Source of the DNA: Nodularia sp. LEGE 06071
Lineage (GTDB): Bacteria; Cyanobacteriota; Cyanobacteriia; Cyanobacteriales; Nostocaceae
Assembly (NCBI RefSeq): GCF_015207755.1
Contig: NZ_JADEWH010000011.1
Span: forward strand, 1-64,000
Reading direction: 5' to 3'
Length of the DNA stretch: 64,000 bases
A program made the translations under genes and the position numbers. Position 1 is the stretch's first letter. Each line of letters begins with the position of its first letter. A model generated the notes under the pieces. It searched no databases, had not been told where the DNA came from, and saw nothing but the letters and a program-made list of their open reading frames with translations. Positions 1 through 9,771 of the stretch are shown piece by piece.

Positions 1-125
<125 letters not shown>

Positions 126-144
126 TCTTCAAGCTTAGTTAAAT

Positions 145-178
145 AAAAAACGCCTCTCAGAAATGGGGGGCGTTTTTT
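145..178 (+). terminator. Intrinsic terminator of psbA
   Basis: A run of A and CGCC (145-154) pairs with GGCG and a run of T (169-178); the inner TCTC/GGGG bases extend the stem through G-U pairs. The stem ends in six T, as in a rho-independent terminator, 20 bases after the psbA stop. The A/T flanks are symmetric, so it could also work on the other strand for the leftward kinase operon. Confidence 0.85.
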
Positions 179-208
179 CATGCGAAAAATCCCTACCCTG
201 ATTCATGC

Positions 209-409
209 CTACTTATTTCTGTATTTTTGCATAACCTGGATAGCCACCATTCGTATATAAAGATTGAACAGGCTGTTTACTATAAGGTTAGGAGTTACCA
301 ATGTTTCATCGTCTAAAAAATCTCGCTTTGTCACCCTAGCATTGACTCTGAGTTCTTCTGTAGGGTTAGCCGTAGGTAATTTGGCAGAGTTGGTACACCG
401 TAGATTCAA
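209..409 (-). CDS. Small hypothetical ORF after the kinase (doubtful)
   Basis: An open frame of 66 codons whose ATG overlaps the TGA of the upstream histidine kinase gene (ATGA, 406-409). That arrangement is typical of translational coupling. I recognise no domain. The middle has a weak hydrophobic stretch (TLVTPNLIVNSLFNLYIRMVAIQVM). It may be a real fourth cistron of the phytochrome operon, or simply chance open sequence before the psbA terminator. The only positive evidence is the overlap. Confidence 0.25.
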   Translation of the reverse strand: MNLRCTNSAKLPTANPTEELRVNARVTKRDFLDDETLVTPNLIVNSLFNLYIRMVAIQVMQKYRNK

Positions 410-1563
410 ATCACAGGAAGAGTTACGGTGAATGCTGTACCTATCCCCACTTCGCTATTAACTAAAATCTCTCCACCATGCGCTTCAACACACTTTTTCG
501 CAATGGCTAACCCTAAACCAGTTCCCGGAATTCCTCCAACATTGGCTGCACGATGGAAAGAGTGAAACAACATAGGTAAATCTTCTTTGGGAATGCCAAT
601 TCCCCAATCTTGAATACGGAAAGTTACGGTGTGTTCTTGAGCAATAAGTTCAAACTGAATTTTACCCCCTGGTTGTGAATATTTAATGGCATTGCCCAGT
701 AAATTCCCTAAAATATGACGCAGTAGGATTTCATCCCAAACTGCATCCGCTAATTTTCCTACACTAGTGAACTCTATAGTTAAGTTTTTCTCCCCTGTAC
801 TCAATTGAGCTTCATCAATTAATTGTTGGCAGAATAATTCCAAATCTAAACAAATGAGTTCACACTCAAGTTTTCCAGCATCGGCTTGACCTATCAATGA
901 AACTTCATCTAATAGCTGTGCCATGTTTTTGATTGCTGAACGAATCATTTCTAAATGATGATATTTTGTCTCTTGGGTGAGTTTATCATCATAATTTTGC
1001 AGTAATCCCGCAGCTAAGAGAATAGTATTCAGAGGATTACGGATGTCATGAGAAAGCATCGAAACAAATTCAGATTTAAACTGATTAAGTTCATTGGCTT
1101 TCACTAGTTCAGCAGTTCGTTCTTCCACCCGCACCTCTAAGCGTTGATTAACTGTGCGTAATGTTTCCAATGCTTGCTTACGCTCGATGGCATAACACAC
1201 AGAACGAACCAACACATCAACATTTACCTGTCGCTTCACAAGATAATCCTGCGCTCCCTGGCGTACTGCCTCAATTGCCAAGTCTTCATCATTGGTATTT
1301 GTTAATACGACAATTGGGGTAGTGGGAGCATGATTCATGAGTACAGGTAGGGATGACAATCCTTGACTGTCAGGTAAGGTAAGATCCAATAAAATGACAT
1401 CATAACTTTCCCTAATTAATGCGTTAAGTGCTTCATTTAATCGCTTAACATGAGTTAAACGAAATTCTTTAGAGTCCGCTTGCCGCAAAAATTCCAGCAA
1501 CAACCTAGCTTCTGGCAAGCTGTCTTCAATTAACAAAACTTTTACTAAGTTGCTCAAAGTCAT
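406..1563 (-). CDS. Response regulator-histidine kinase (REC-HisKA-HATPase)
   Basis: 385 residues. An N-terminal receiver domain (about 7-125) has the acidic pair ED, the phospho-acceptor Asp in VILLDLTLPD and the Lys in LVKRQ. A short coiled coil (RTVNQRLEVRVEERTAE) leads to a HisKA dimerisation domain with the phospho-His in MLSHDIRNPLN, and then a HATPase domain with the N box (GNAIKYS), G1 (DWGIGIP) and G2 (GTGLGLAIAK). There is no membrane segment, so it is cytoplasmic. It is the third gene of a leftward cluster after phytochrome and the Rcp-type regulator (65 nt gap). It is therefore a likely later step of the same light-driven phosphorelay, receiving phosphate on REC and acting on an unknown target. 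That role is inferred from gene order only. Confidence 0.9.
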   Translation of the reverse strand: MTLSNLVKVLLIEDSLPEARLLLEFLRQADSKEFRLTHVKRLNEALNALIRESYDVILLDLTLPDSQGLSSLPVLMNHAPTTPIVVLTNTNDEDLAIEAVRQGAQDYLVKRQVNVDVLVRSVCYAIERKQALETLRTVNQRLEVRVEERTAELVKANELNQFKSEFVSMLSHDIRNPLNTILLAAGLLQNYDDKLTQETKYHHLEMIRSAIKNMAQLLDEVSLIGQADAGKLECELICLDLELFCQQLIDEAQLSTGEKNLTIEFTSVGKLADAVWDEILLRHILGNLLGNAIKYSQPGGKIQFELIAQEHTVTFRIQDWGIGIPKEDLPMLFHSFHRAANVGGIPGTGLGLAIAKKCVEAHGGEILVNSEVGIGTAFTVTLPVI

Positions 1564-1628
1564 AATCTTTGGGTTTCACCCCCTATTTTTCTTAAAAGTG
1601 CTGACTTTTGACTTTTGCTATATCTTCC

Positions 1629-2075
1629 TCACTCCGATGGCAAGGTGACGGTAGATAGCCAGAAGTCTTCGATGCCTTTGACGATTTGAAAAAGCTGACT
1701 GAGGTTGCGGGATTTAGTGATGTAGCAGTTGACGTGTAGGTCGTAACTGTGAAAGATATCATCTTCATTACGAGACGTTGTTAAAACTACTACCGGAATG
1801 CGTTTGAGTGCTGGATCAGCTTTAATTTCTGCCAGCACTTCTCGACCATCTTTTTTGGGCAAATTCAAATCCAGCAAAATCAGGTCTGGACGAGGTGCAT
1901 TAGCATACTCGCCTTCCTGACGTAAATAAGCCATTGCGTCCATACCATCTCTGACTGTTACCACTTGGTGCGGTATTGAGCTATTTTTTAATGCTTCTTG
2001 AATCAGGCGGATATCGGCTTTATTGTCTTCAACCAAAAAGATGGTTTTGAGTTTTTCTTCCGTTTCTACGCTCAC
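1629..2075 (-). CDS. Rcp-type single-domain response regulator of phytochrome
   Basis: A stand-alone CheY-like receiver (about 148 residues). Phospho-Asp is in [13 protein letters not shown], the acidic pair is VEDN, and the switch Thr and Lys are in VVLTTSRN and YITKSRN. The C-terminal [11 protein letters not shown] tail is typical of cyanobacterial phytochrome regulators (Rcp1/RcpA). The longest open frame begins with TTG at 2090. I prefer GTG at 2073-2075: GGAGG (2084-2088) sits 8 bases upstream and the product then starts [18 protein letters not shown], matching Rcp1 in length. The start lies inside the phytochrome gene (47-nt overlap), so translation is probably coupled. It should accept phosphate from the phytochrome encoded just upstream. 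Confidence 0.92.
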   Translation of the reverse strand: MSVETEEKLKTIFLVEDNKADIRLIQEALKNSSIPHQVVTVRDGMDAMAYLRQEGEYANAPRPDLILLDLNLPKKDGREVLAEIKADPALKRIPVVVLTTSRNEDDIFHSYDLHVNCYITKSRNLSQLFQIVKGIEDFWLSTVTLPSE

Positions 2076-4326
2076 GGTCACGTCCTCCAACGGGAATGGT
2101 AAAATAGAAGGTTGAACCTTCTCCCAGTTGTGATTCTAGCCAGATCCGCCCCCGATGGCACTCAATAATCTTTTTGCAGATGGCTAGACCCATACCTGTG
2201 CCAGGATATTCATCTCGCGTGTGCAAGCGTTGAAAGATGATAAAAATGCGATCGCTAAACTGGGGATCTATGCCTATACCGTTATCTCGCACCGAGAATA
2301 ACCACTCATCTTCTAACCTTTCGGCTCCTATATGGATTTGTGGTGGTTCATCGCTGCGGAATTTGATGGCGTTGGCAATGAGGTTAAGAAATAGTTGCAT
2401 CAGTTGGGTACTACCAGCCATGACGGTGGGTAAGGGATCATGGGTAATAGTTGCCCCAGTTTCAGTAATGCGTTGGCGTAAGTTGCTGAGGGCGCGTTCT
2501 AAAGGTGTTTCTACTTCAGTCAGTTGAAAGGCGATCGCTTGGGTATCTACTTTAGAATATACCAACACGTCATCAATTAAGGTCTGCATCAAGCTGACTC
2601 CTTCGACGGCGTAGGTAATAAATTCCTTGGCATCTTGATCCAGTTCTGCTTCGTAGCGCATCTCTAACAACTGCACATAATTTGCCACTTGATTCAATGG
2701 TTCTTGCAAGTCATGGGAGGCGACGTAGGCAAACTTTTTCAGTTCGGCGTTGGAACGTTCTAAATCATGGGCTAATTGTGCTAGTTCATCGGCTTGACGC
2801 AGAACAATATTGACAATTGCTTTCCGCAATTCTAATGCGGCTTTGATTTCCACATATCGCCAAGGTAAAGAGGTGAGGTGGACTGTTTCTTTCCACAGTT
2901 CAAATGATTTGCGGGGACACAAACGCACATGACCTTCTGTGTGACTCACTTCAAAGGCTTTATTGGGATCACCACCCCAATTCACAGTTTGAATTACTTC
3001 TGGTCGGAACCATAAAACATAATTGCGCTGGGAAATGGGAATTGCTAATAAACCACTGGCGACATTTTTAAATCTTTCCGCATCTGGATAAATTTGTGGC
3101 AGAGAATCTGTGTAGAAAACTTCATCTTCAACGTTATTTTTTAACCACTGCACTAAAAAATTCAGGTCTTCTGGTTTAGGAGTTTCTCCAATTACTGTAC
3201 ATTCTTCACCAAAACAGACAGCCGCACCTTGAGCGCTGGTTAAATTCAACAAATTCGGCTGATTTTTCACCAACCCATCAATGAAGTTTTCTTCTTGGGA
3301 CATATATTCCACTAGCTTGCTTTGAATATATGTCAAATTAATTCGATAGTCGTAATCTTCTGTTTCCTCTCTGGCGGAAATTTCCGAAAATATGACTCGT
3401 CCTAAAAATTCGCAAGCTTTCCGCAATTCATAGGAAACATATTTGGGTAATTGATGATGACAAGCTATTAATCCCCAGAGTTTTTGGTCTTTAATTAAAG
3501 AAATAGTCAACGAAGCACCTACACCCATATTGTGTAAGTATTCTGTATGACAAGTAGCGGCGCTGCGGAGAATCGAATTAGTTAAATCAACTGGGCGCTC
3601 GCTGACTGGATTTTGAGCAGGTATAATCTGTACTGACTCGGCATGAGAATCTGGAATGATTCTGATGGAATTAGCAACGAATAATTTTCTGGCTGGTTTG
3701 GGTATATCTGACTCAGGGTAATGCAATCCTAAGTATGGTTCCATACTTTCTAGTTTTTCTTCGGCGATGACTGAACCATGTCCGTCATCATCAAATTTAT
3801 ATAGCATCACCCGATCAAATCCGGTGACTTTTCGCACTTCTTGGACAATTATTTGGCAAAAATCATGCAAATTTGCGGTTTTTTCTAATTGGTTAATCGA
3901 AGCTTTGGCTAGATGATAAAAGCTCAGAAAAGGAATATTTTCACGAGAAACTGCGGGTTCTAGCTCTAGAATCAAAAATCCTTCTGAATTGCGGTGAAAA
4001 ACTGCATCAAATACTGCATAATCATCACCTTTTTTTCTTACCCAAATTTTTGTAGGATTGATAAATTCCAGATTACCTTCTGATATACCTGTTTTAATTC
4101 TTTCGATTTGAAACGGATCTAGCAGGTCTTCCAGTTTTGTTTGCAAAATATTTTCAGGATGAATCCCAAAAATACTCCAAGTATTATTACTAATTTGTAA
4201 TATTTTTAAATCTGGTTCTTCTAAAACCAAAAGCACCCCGTGGGGTTGAATTTGCTTAAAAAGATGTATGGGAGCTTCTTTTAAGCTATTTACATTAATC
4301 CCTGGCAGTTCTAATTCTATAGTCAT
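2029..4326 (-). CDS. Cph1-type cyanobacterial phytochrome histidine kinase
   Basis: 765 residues. Order: PAS (about 15-125), GAF (about 140-310), PHY (about 320-500), HisKA, HATPase. The bilin attachment Cys is the one in [18 protein letters not shown] of the GAF domain, equivalent to Cph1 Cys259. No biliverdin-type N-terminal Cys is present, so phycocyanobilin and red/far-red switching are expected. The [13 protein letters not shown] motif carries the chromophore-contacting Asp. Kinase signatures are phospho-His in [13 protein letters not shown] box (NAIKFRS), G1 (DNGIGID) and G2 ([11 protein letters not shown]). The start ATG has GGAGG about 13 bases upstream. It is the first gene of the phytochrome-Rcp-REC/kinase cluster. 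The extra C-terminal tail [19 protein letters not shown] is read through the start region of the regulator and may be unstructured. Confidence 0.96.
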   Translation of the reverse strand: MTIELELPGINVNSLKEAPIHLFKQIQPHGVLLVLEEPDLKILQISNNTWSIFGIHPENILQTKLEDLLDPFQIERIKTGISEGNLEFINPTKIWVRKKGDDYAVFDAVFHRNSEGFLILELEPAVSRENIPFLSFYHLAKASINQLEKTANLHDFCQIIVQEVRKVTGFDRVMLYKFDDDGHGSVIAEEKLESMEPYLGLHYPESDIPKPARKLFVANSIRIIPDSHAESVQIIPAQNPVSERPVDLTNSILRSAATCHTEYLHNMGVGASLTISLIKDQKLWGLIACHHQLPKYVSYELRKACEFLGRVIFSEISAREETEDYDYRINLTYIQSKLVEYMSQEENFIDGLVKNQPNLLNLTSAQGAAVCFGEECTVIGETPKPEDLNFLVQWLKNNVEDEVFYTDSLPQIYPDAERFKNVASGLLAIPISQRNYVLWFRPEVIQTVNWGGDPNKAFEVSHTEGHVRLCPRKSFELWKETVHLTSLPWRYVEIKAALELRKAIVNIVLRQADELAQLAHDLERSNAELKKFAYVASHDLQEPLNQVANYVQLLEMRYEAELDQDAKEFITYAVEGVSLMQTLIDDVLVYSKVDTQAIAFQLTEVETPLERALSNLRQRITETGATITHDPLPTVMAGSTQLMQLFLNLIANAIKFRSDEPPQIHIGAERLEDEWLFSVRDNGIGIDPQFSDRIFIIFQRLHTRDEYPGTGMGLAICKKIIECHRGRIWLESQLGEGSTFYFTIPVGGRDRERRNGRKTQNHLFG

Positions 4327-4948
4327 TATGATCCGATCCTCCTCTATTATTTGGGAGCATCAAAAGTAGAGTTGATATTGTTATTCCAGCTACTCTACTT
4401 AGATGTTAGTATGTAATATTTGTGTGCATCAACAAACAACTTATCAAAACCTTACTGATGATCAACAATTGAGAAATCTCATCCAGTTTTTCAACTTTCA
4501 ACGTTCGCACTTAATCTTGTTCTCATCAGTAATTCCTAAGATAGGATTTTTTCTACCGCTAACTTTTTATTTTTCAGTAGCATTTTGCAGTGTTTCTTAA
4601 GCTGCTTGCGATTAACAGTCTAACAGTCAATTCATTCAGATAGAGATAAGAAATATGAAAATTTTGTGATTGATTGAAATAGACTATGTGTAGATATATT
4701 AAGTAAATCTACAAAATATATTTTGTTTTGGCTTTTTATTAAAAAGACCTGAAATTGCTGAAGTGCTGAAGTATAGATTATCGGTTTTTAGCTGCTAGTG
4801 GGAACTAGAAAAATGCGCGGTACAAGGTGCGCTAGTTGTATCTGAACAGCAAGCTAAATAAACAATTCACCGGGGAGTGGTAAGATGATCAGCGCTGTTT
4901 TTAATGGCTATTAGGTTCTTAATAATTCTGGTTTTTACCTTGTTGTCT
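4327..4948. other. AT-rich gene-free stretch upstream of phytochrome
   Basis: Phytochrome (leftward) starts at its left edge and acr3 (leftward) ends at its right edge, so it must hold the phytochrome promoter and the end of the arsenic operon. It is strongly AT-rich around 4640-4740. A 65-codon open frame at 4403-4600 (+) has no recognisable similarity and looks accidental. I see no clear hairpin terminator. Confidence 0.5.
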
Positions 4949-6100
4949 CTATGAAAAACTATTAATACAACGTGGATCTTTTAATGTAGCCTTTTGCGGT
5001 TCCCTGGGGAACCAAGCAGCCGTGCGCTTACAAACTTCAACCAGCATCAACATGACTGGGACTTCGATTAAAACTCCTACCACTGTAGCAAGTGCAGCCC
5101 CAGAATTTAAGCCAAACAACATTACAGCCGTGGCGCTCGCCACTTCAAAGTGATTGCTAGCTCCAATTAATGCTGCTGGTGCGGCATCTTCATAAGATAT
5201 ATTCAGCTTTAATGCTGCGACATAACTAATTAAGAAAATGAAATTAGTTTGAATAAATAGTGGTACAGCAATTAATAAAATGTGTAAGAGATTATTAACA
5301 ATAACTTCGCCTTTAAACGCAAATAATAACACCAAAGTAATCAGCAGAGCCGTAATTGAAACTGGCGTGAGATACTTGATAAACCGCCTTTCAAACCATT
5401 CTCTACCTTTGTGTTTTAAAATCCAATAGCGGCTGCACATTCCTGCCAATAAAGGCAATCCGACATAAATTATCACCGATAAAACTATGGTTTGCCAAGG
5501 CACTATTAAATCATTGGCTGCTAGTAACCATCTGCCCAAAGGTGCATACAGAAACAGCATCAGCAGAGAATTAACTGCCACCATCACTAAGGTGTGTCCC
5601 TGATTAGCGTAGGAAAGATATCCCCACATCAATACCATTGCAGTACAAGGCGCGATTCCCAATAAAATTGTCCCAGCAATGTAGGAATTTGCTATTTCTA
5701 CTTCGTTCCCACGAATTAATTCCGTACCTGTAATCAGTGGACGAAATAACCAACCCAAGAAAAACTGCGAAAATGCCACCATTATGAATGGTTTAATTAA
5801 CCAGTTTACTACTAAGGTAAGAATTACAGGTTTGGGGGCGCGGACAGCATTCACAGCTTGGGTGAAATCAATTTTTACCATGATTGGGTACATCATGAAA
5901 AACAGACATACCGCAATGGGAATTGACACTTGATAAATACTCATTGCATCCAGCGCCACCGCTACCCCAGGAAATAGTCTCCCTAATGCAATTCCCGCGA
6001 AGATGCACAAAAACACCCAAAGGGTAAGGTATTTCTCAAAAAAATTGAGATTACTCCCGGCTTGTACAGGCGTTTGATTGCTGTTTTGATTTGTACTCAT
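4949..6100 (-). CDS. acr3: Arsenite efflux transporter Acr3 (ArsB/Acr3 family)
   Basis: 383 residues, about ten hydrophobic segments, plasma-membrane carrier. Family signatures are the pore Cys in [16 protein letters not shown], the preceding SYIAGTILL segment and [17 protein letters not shown] near the C terminus. These mark the bile/arsenite/riboflavin (BART) superfamily Acr3 carrier, which extrudes As(OH)3. It lies downstream of gapdh and arsJ on the same strand. It is separated from arsJ by 165 nt containing a short GCAGAGGCGCAGAG-type repeat, so it may be cotranscribed from the ArsR-type operators at 8658-8726. With an arsenate reductase encoded elsewhere it would remove arsenite, complementing the ArsJ route. 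No arsC is in the window. Confidence 0.95.
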   Translation of the reverse strand: MSTNQNSNQTPVQAGSNLNFFEKYLTLWVFLCIFAGIALGRLFPGVAVALDAMSIYQVSIPIAVCLFFMMYPIMVKIDFTQAVNAVRAPKPVILTLVVNWLIKPFIMVAFSQFFLGWLFRPLITGTELIRGNEVEIANSYIAGTILLGIAPCTAMVLMWGYLSYANQGHTLVMVAVNSLLMLFLYAPLGRWLLAANDLIVPWQTIVLSVIIYVGLPLLAGMCSRYWILKHKGREWFERRFIKYLTPVSITALLITLVLLFAFKGEVIVNNLLHILLIAVPLFIQTNFIFLISYVAALKLNISYEDAAPAALIGASNHFEVASATAVMLFGLNSGAALATVVGVLIEVPVMLMLVEVCKRTAAWFPREPQKATLKDPRCINSFS

Positions 6101-6168
6101 CTATCTAAGCTTCTCTTTGCAGGGATTGGGGATATATTTCGTGGGCGTTGCTGAATCAAGATTTATTG

Positions 6169-6196
6169 CACGCAGAGGCGCAGAGTCGCAGAGAGG
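6169..6196. repeat. CGCAGAGGCGCAGAG-type intergenic repeat
   Basis: A tandem CGCAGAG(G/T) pattern between acr3 and arsJ. A second example lies at 45292-45321. Such GCAGAG tracts recur between cyanobacterial genes; their function is unknown. In this place it separates two genes of the arsenic operon. Confidence 0.6.
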
Positions 6197-6265
6197 AAGA
6201 GGAGGATCTCTATATATATTATGTTGGTGCTGAGGACTAACATCTTTTTTCTTTATTTCTATTTC

Positions 6266-7528
6266 TTATTCTCCACCTTCGGTTTTCCAAGCGATCGCTT
6301 TGGCTGGTTGGGGGTCGGGTAACTTCGTAGTAACTATTGCAGCTGCTAAGACTAAGAACATGGATGTCCATAGACAACCTACTAAGTCGAAATATTGAAA
6401 GACTAATCCTGATAAGACTGTGCCGGCTAATCGTCCACCGGAGTTAGCCATGTAGTAGAAGCCAACGTTTAGCGCTACTTTATCGTCATCGGTGAAGGCT
6501 AATACTAGGTAGGAATGTACGGCGGAATTGAAGGCAAAGACTACACCAAATACTAGCAGTCCACCAACGATCGCTATATTGCCAGGTACACCCAATTGTA
6601 AGGCTAAGGCGATCGCACCAGGAACAGCTGTGAGGGTAAATGTCCAAAACTGGATGGTTTTTGAACTGGGTGGCTGACCAGAACCAAATCGCTGAATTAA
6701 CACTGGTGCTAAAAACTGAATAACGCCGTAGCCAATCACCCAACAAGCCAAGAATCCACCGACTTGATAGAATGACCAGCCTAAAGTCCCCCGTAAGAAA
6801 ACCGGCAAACCCACCACAAACCAAACATCCCGTGAACCAAAGAGGAAAAATCGCGCCGCTGAGAGAATATTAATTTCTCTGCTTTTAGAAAATAGTTGGC
6901 TAAATTTAACTTTCGTTTTGATTTTGCCCATACCTTTAGGCAACATCAACCCAGTGAATAAAATCAAGAATAGTCCCCCGGCCATGATTAATAGAGCATT
7001 CTTAAAACCAACAGAAGTTAGGAGAACACTACCAACAAAGAAGCCAACACCTTTGAGAGCATTTTTAGAACCCGTTAAAACTGCTACCCACTTAAACAAA
7101 GATGACTGGGCTTTTTGGGGGACAACCAAGCGAATGGCGCTCTTAGAACTCATTTTGGTTAAGTCTTTAGCAACCCCAGAAAAAGCCTGAGCCACCATCA
7201 CATAACCAACAGCAATCCACTCAGACCAATCTGGATTTAGCCATGACAGCATCACCATCGAGAAAACCTGTAACCCAATACCAGCGTAAAGAGTTATTTT
7301 TAATCCGAATTGAGAGCCAATCCAACCGCCTAAAAAGTTGGTAACAACGCCAAATATTTCATAGAACAGAAACAGAGAAGCGATTTGTAATGGTGTGTAG
7401 CCAATACTGTCAAAATACAGCAGTACCAGCATTCGCAAAGCACCATCGGTGATGGTAAAACCCCAATAGGCAAGGGTGACAAGAGTGTAATTCTTGAGAT
7501 TAGCGCGAGAAGCTGTAGAAGAAGTCAT
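6266..7528 (-). CDS. arsJ: Organoarsenical efflux MFS transporter ArsJ
   Basis: About 420 residues with 12 hydrophobic segments of a major facilitator. I place the start at ATG 7526-7528 (MTSSTASRANLKNYTLVTLAYWGF). The open frame runs 22 codons further upstream, but only through low-complexity sequence repeated elsewhere between genes. The segments GWIGSQFGLKITLYAGIGLQ and AQAFSGVAKDLTKMSSKSA fit ArsJ proteins. The decisive clue is the partner gene: a GAPDH lies directly upstream on the same strand (83 nt). In the characterised system GAPDH uses arsenate in place of phosphate to form 1-arseno-3-phosphoglycerate, and ArsJ exports it, giving arsenate resistance without reduction. Assignment rests on sequence flavour plus this pairing. 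Confidence 0.93.
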   Translation of the reverse strand: MTSSTASRANLKNYTLVTLAYWGFTITDGALRMLVLLYFDSIGYTPLQIASLFLFYEIFGVVTNFLGGWIGSQFGLKITLYAGIGLQVFSMVMLSWLNPDWSEWIAVGYVMVAQAFSGVAKDLTKMSSKSAIRLVVPQKAQSSLFKWVAVLTGSKNALKGVGFFVGSVLLTSVGFKNALLIMAGGLFLILFTGLMLPKGMGKIKTKVKFSQLFSKSREINILSAARFFLFGSRDVWFVVGLPVFLRGTLGWSFYQVGGFLACWVIGYGVIQFLAPVLIQRFGSGQPPSSKTIQFWTFTLTAVPGAIALALQLGVPGNIAIVGGLLVFGVVFAFNSAVHSYLVLAFTDDDKVALNVGFYYMANSGGRLAGTVLSGLVFQYFDLVGCLWTSMFLVLAAAIVTTKLPDPQPAKAIAWKTEGGE

Positions 7529-7611
7529 GAAAAATTGGGGAGTAGGGAGTAGGGAGATGAGGAAAGAAGAAGCAGGGGTGAAGTTTTTTCCCAATGACTA
7601 ATGACTAATGA

Positions 7612-8622
7612 CTAATAACTCAATGCAACTTTACGAGCCAATTCAACCATGCGATTCGCGTAACCCCATTCGTTGTCATACCAAGCCAGGATTTTGACTT
7701 GAGTTTCATTCACCACCATTGTGGAGAGAGCATCAATAATCGAAGAACGAGGATCATCTTTGTAATCAATAGATACTAAAGGACGCTCTTCATAACCCAA
7801 AATATCTTTGAGTGGTTCTTGTTCAGAAGCAGCTTTCAACAAACTATTAACTTCATCTACTGTGGTCGGTCGCACCACTTCAAACACACAATCTGTTAAA
7901 GAAGCATTAAGTAAAGGCACTCTCACAGCTAAACCGTTGAGCTTACCGTTGAGTTCAGGATAAATTAAACCAATTGCGGTTGCTGAACCTGTGGTTGTGG
8001 GAATCAGAGACAGACTCGTAGCCCTCGCCCGACGCAAATCTTTATGAGGTGCATCGACAATAGTTTGAGTATTGGTATTGTCATGAATGGTAGTAATGAT
8101 GCCATGCTTAATCCCCAAACCTTCATGAATTACCTTGACTACTGGGGCTAAACAGTTAGTAGTACAGGAAGCAGCAGTCAGTAAATGATGCTTTTCCGGC
8201 TGATAGAGGTGGTCATTCACCCCCATGACAATATTTAAGGCTTCTTCCTTCACCGGCGCAGCGACAATTACTTTCTGCACACCTCTCTTAAAATAGGGGT
8301 CGAGAGTAGCAGGTGTTCTAAATTTACCGGAGCATTCCAGCACCAAATCAACACCCAACTCATCCCAAGGAACTTCGCCTGGTTTAGCATACTCACTAAA
8401 GCTGAGGGGTTTACCGTCAATTAATACCCGTTCCCCTTCTGCTTCTACTTCTGGTGTCCAACGTCCGTGAACAGAATCAAATTTCAGCAAGTGTGCAGCC
8501 GTTACAGCCCCACCTTTGATTTCATTGATATGAACAAACTCTAATTCTGACCAACCCCACGCAACTCGCAGAGCCAGCCGTCCAATTCTACCGAATCCAT
8601 TGATTCCTACGCGAAGTTTCAT
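7612..8622 (-). CDS. ArsJ-associated glyceraldehyde-3-phosphate dehydrogenase
   Basis: 336 residues. N-terminal NAD-binding motif [10 protein letters not shown], catalytic Cys in [11 protein letters not shown], catalytic His in [18 protein letters not shown], and the C-terminal [12 protein letters not shown]. It is a complete type I GAPDH. Its position directly before arsJ marks it as the dedicated arsenic-resistance isoform that makes 1-arseno-3-phosphoglycerate from glyceraldehyde-3-phosphate, arsenate and NAD+, rather than a glycolytic or Calvin-cycle enzyme. It is the first gene of the leftward arsenic cluster. Two ATCAA-N6-TTGAT-like sites lie 36 and 89 bases upstream of its ATG, suggesting arsenic-responsive repression by ArsR. 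Confidence 0.95.
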   Translation of the reverse strand: MKLRVGINGFGRIGRLALRVAWGWSELEFVHINEIKGGAVTAAHLLKFDSVHGRWTPEVEAEGERVLIDGKPLSFSEYAKPGEVPWDELGVDLVLECSGKFRTPATLDPYFKRGVQKVIVAAPVKEEALNIVMGVNDHLYQPEKHHLLTAASCTTNCLAPVVKVIHEGLGIKHGIITTIHDNTNTQTIVDAPHKDLRRARATSLSLIPTTTGSATAIGLIYPELNGKLNGLAVRVPLLNASLTDCVFEVVRPTTVDEVNSLLKAASEQEPLKDILGYEERPLVSIDYKDDPRSSIIDALSTMVVNETQVKILAWYDNEWGYANRMVELARKVALSY

Positions 8623-8657
8623 TTTTAGGGGTGATATTAAGTTTATGTTTATATCAT

Positions 8658-8673
8658 TTCAAAAAAAATTGAT
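8658..8673 (-). promoter_or_regulatory. Probable ArsR operator (proximal)
   Basis: TTCAA-N6-TTGAT, one mismatch from a perfect ATCAA-N6-TTGAT inverted repeat, 36 bases upstream of the GAPDH start. This is the spacing and core I recall for cyanobacterial ArsR/SmtB operators. It is embedded in a wider ATATCA/TGATAT inverted repeat (8651-8675). Confidence 0.65.
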
Positions 8674-8710
8674 ATGTCAACCACAGTCAGGGTACTGTAT
8701 ACAAATATTC

Positions 8711-8726
8711 ATCAAAAAAACTTGAT
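8711..8726 (-). promoter_or_regulatory. Probable ArsR operator (distal)
   Basis: A perfect ATCAA-AAAAAC-TTGAT inverted repeat, extended by one more pair (C8710/G8727). It lies 53 bases, about five helical turns, from the proximal site, so two ArsR dimers could bind one face of the DNA. Both sites lie between the hypothetical gene ending at 8779 and the GAPDH start. Confidence 0.7.
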
Positions 8727-8778
8727 GTATCAGGAAAAGTTATTATACTAACTGTTTGTCCCGCAAGCCGGACAAATT

Positions 8779-9381
8779 CTACAAGCCAAGATGATGACGC
8801 ATCTTTTGAGCAATTTCTTGGTGGTATTTGAGGTCAGAAGCTTGTTGGCTTGTCTTATTGCTGTTGCAGAAACTCTTGCTAAGAGTAATTTTTTTGCCAG
8901 ATTTCCGCACCATATATAATTCTGTAGAGGTACTACCATCATCATGATCCTGTTCAACTAGAATAGATTGAACTTCAGTGAAGGAAAAAATGTCGGTATG
9001 GTCTTTCCGATATAGGTAAGTTGTGGTTTTGAGAATTTGTTGATCTATGCGATCAAATGTCCATACGGTAAAGTATTTGTAAAAAGGGATACTGATTAAC
9101 ATCATGATTGGGCCAATCATCCAAATCCCCAGAATATAATATATGAAGGATCTAGAGGGTATATTTGGGATATTTGGGTCATTAGCCATATTGGTCATCA
9201 ATACATAGATAAACCCAAGCATTAAAACTGCTATGACTAAATTTATACAGCACGAAAGCCTCGCCCACTTCAACGCAGCAGACTTCGGTCGAACACCTAC
9301 CTGAAAGGTTAATTCTAGTGAGGTTTCTTGAACAAGTTGCAATTGATATTCTTTCCCAACAGAGTTGAGTCCTATACGCAT
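8779..9381 (-). CDS. Hypothetical protein with two membrane segments
   Basis: About 200 residues from ATG 9379-9381 (MRIGLNSVGKEYQLQLVQE). The frame stays open up to 9552, but that part lies in intergenic and repeat DNA, so I do not accept it. Two hydrophobic segments (CCINLVIAVLMLGFIYVLM and FIYYILGIWMIGPIMMLISI) are followed by a soluble C-terminal half with a VWTFDRIDQQILKTTTYLYRKD strand pattern. It resembles small cyanobacterial membrane proteins with a PH-like tail, but I cannot name a family. It lies upstream of the ArsR-type operators on the same strand, so it is probably not under their control. Confidence 0.7.
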   Translation of the reverse strand: MRIGLNSVGKEYQLQLVQETSLELTFQVGVRPKSAALKWARLSCCINLVIAVLMLGFIYVLMTNMANDPNIPNIPSRSFIYYILGIWMIGPIMMLISIPFYKYFTVWTFDRIDQQILKTTTYLYRKDHTDIFSFTEVQSILVEQDHDDGSTSTELYMVRKSGKKITLSKSFCNSNKTSQQASDLKYHQEIAQKMRHHLGL

Positions 9382-9521
9382 AATTAAGTTCAAGTCAGGT
9401 AGGTGGAAAAATCCATTTTGCTCTAATGTCAGGGTTCCCAAAACGATTACCACTTTATCACTTGAAAAAATTATTCTTAGAGGATGAATGCACAAGTCTA
9501 ATTTATTACTAACCCTGGCGA

Positions 9522-9632
9522 CTAGTACCGCAAGGCGGAAGTCAAAAGTCAAAAGTCAAAAGTCAAAAAGCTTATAAAATGGGCTTTTCATGGATTTTGA
9601 ATGGTCTGTTTATTTACGCCGACTTGTACTAG
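9522..9632. mobile_element. MITE-like element, family 1, copy a (111 bp)
   Basis: Begins CTAGTACC and ends GTACTAG. Terminal inverted repeats share CTAGTAC, five variable bases, GGCG and AA. The interior has tandem GTCAAAA heptamers, then GCTTATAAAATGGGCTTTTC. Near-identical copies lie at 54688-54798 and 61815-61932, and an inverted one at 26739-26846. No ORF, so mobilisation would need a transposase in trans. The outer CTAG/CTAG could include a TA target duplication. Confidence 0.85.
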
Positions 9633-9771
9633 AAGTCGCGGCTACACAGACGAAACCCACCTACGTGGGTTAATTTTTCATTAGTCCGCGTAAAGCCCTG
9701 ACGGTCAACCGCTACGCGTTATGCTTGTGTAGTAGCAAATTATATTCGCCCACAATTTTGAAAACATCCTC
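9633..9771. other. Gene-free sequence between family-1 element and arsR
   Basis: Together with the element at 9522-9632 this fills the space between the hypothetical membrane gene and arsR. It holds a short hairpin (AACCCACCTACGTGGGTT, near 9654-9671) and GC-rich fragments like those scattered between other genes here. Being downstream of arsR it may carry its terminator; I see no T-run. Confidence 0.4.

Noticed and set aside
4403-4600. 65-codon plus-strand ORF upstream of phytochrome
   Set aside because: No recognisable similarity, AT-rich composition, no ribosome site; lies where the leftward promoter must be.
9382-9552. N-terminal extension of the hypothetical membrane gene
   Set aside because: It reads into the family-1 repeat, so the start at 9381 is preferred.
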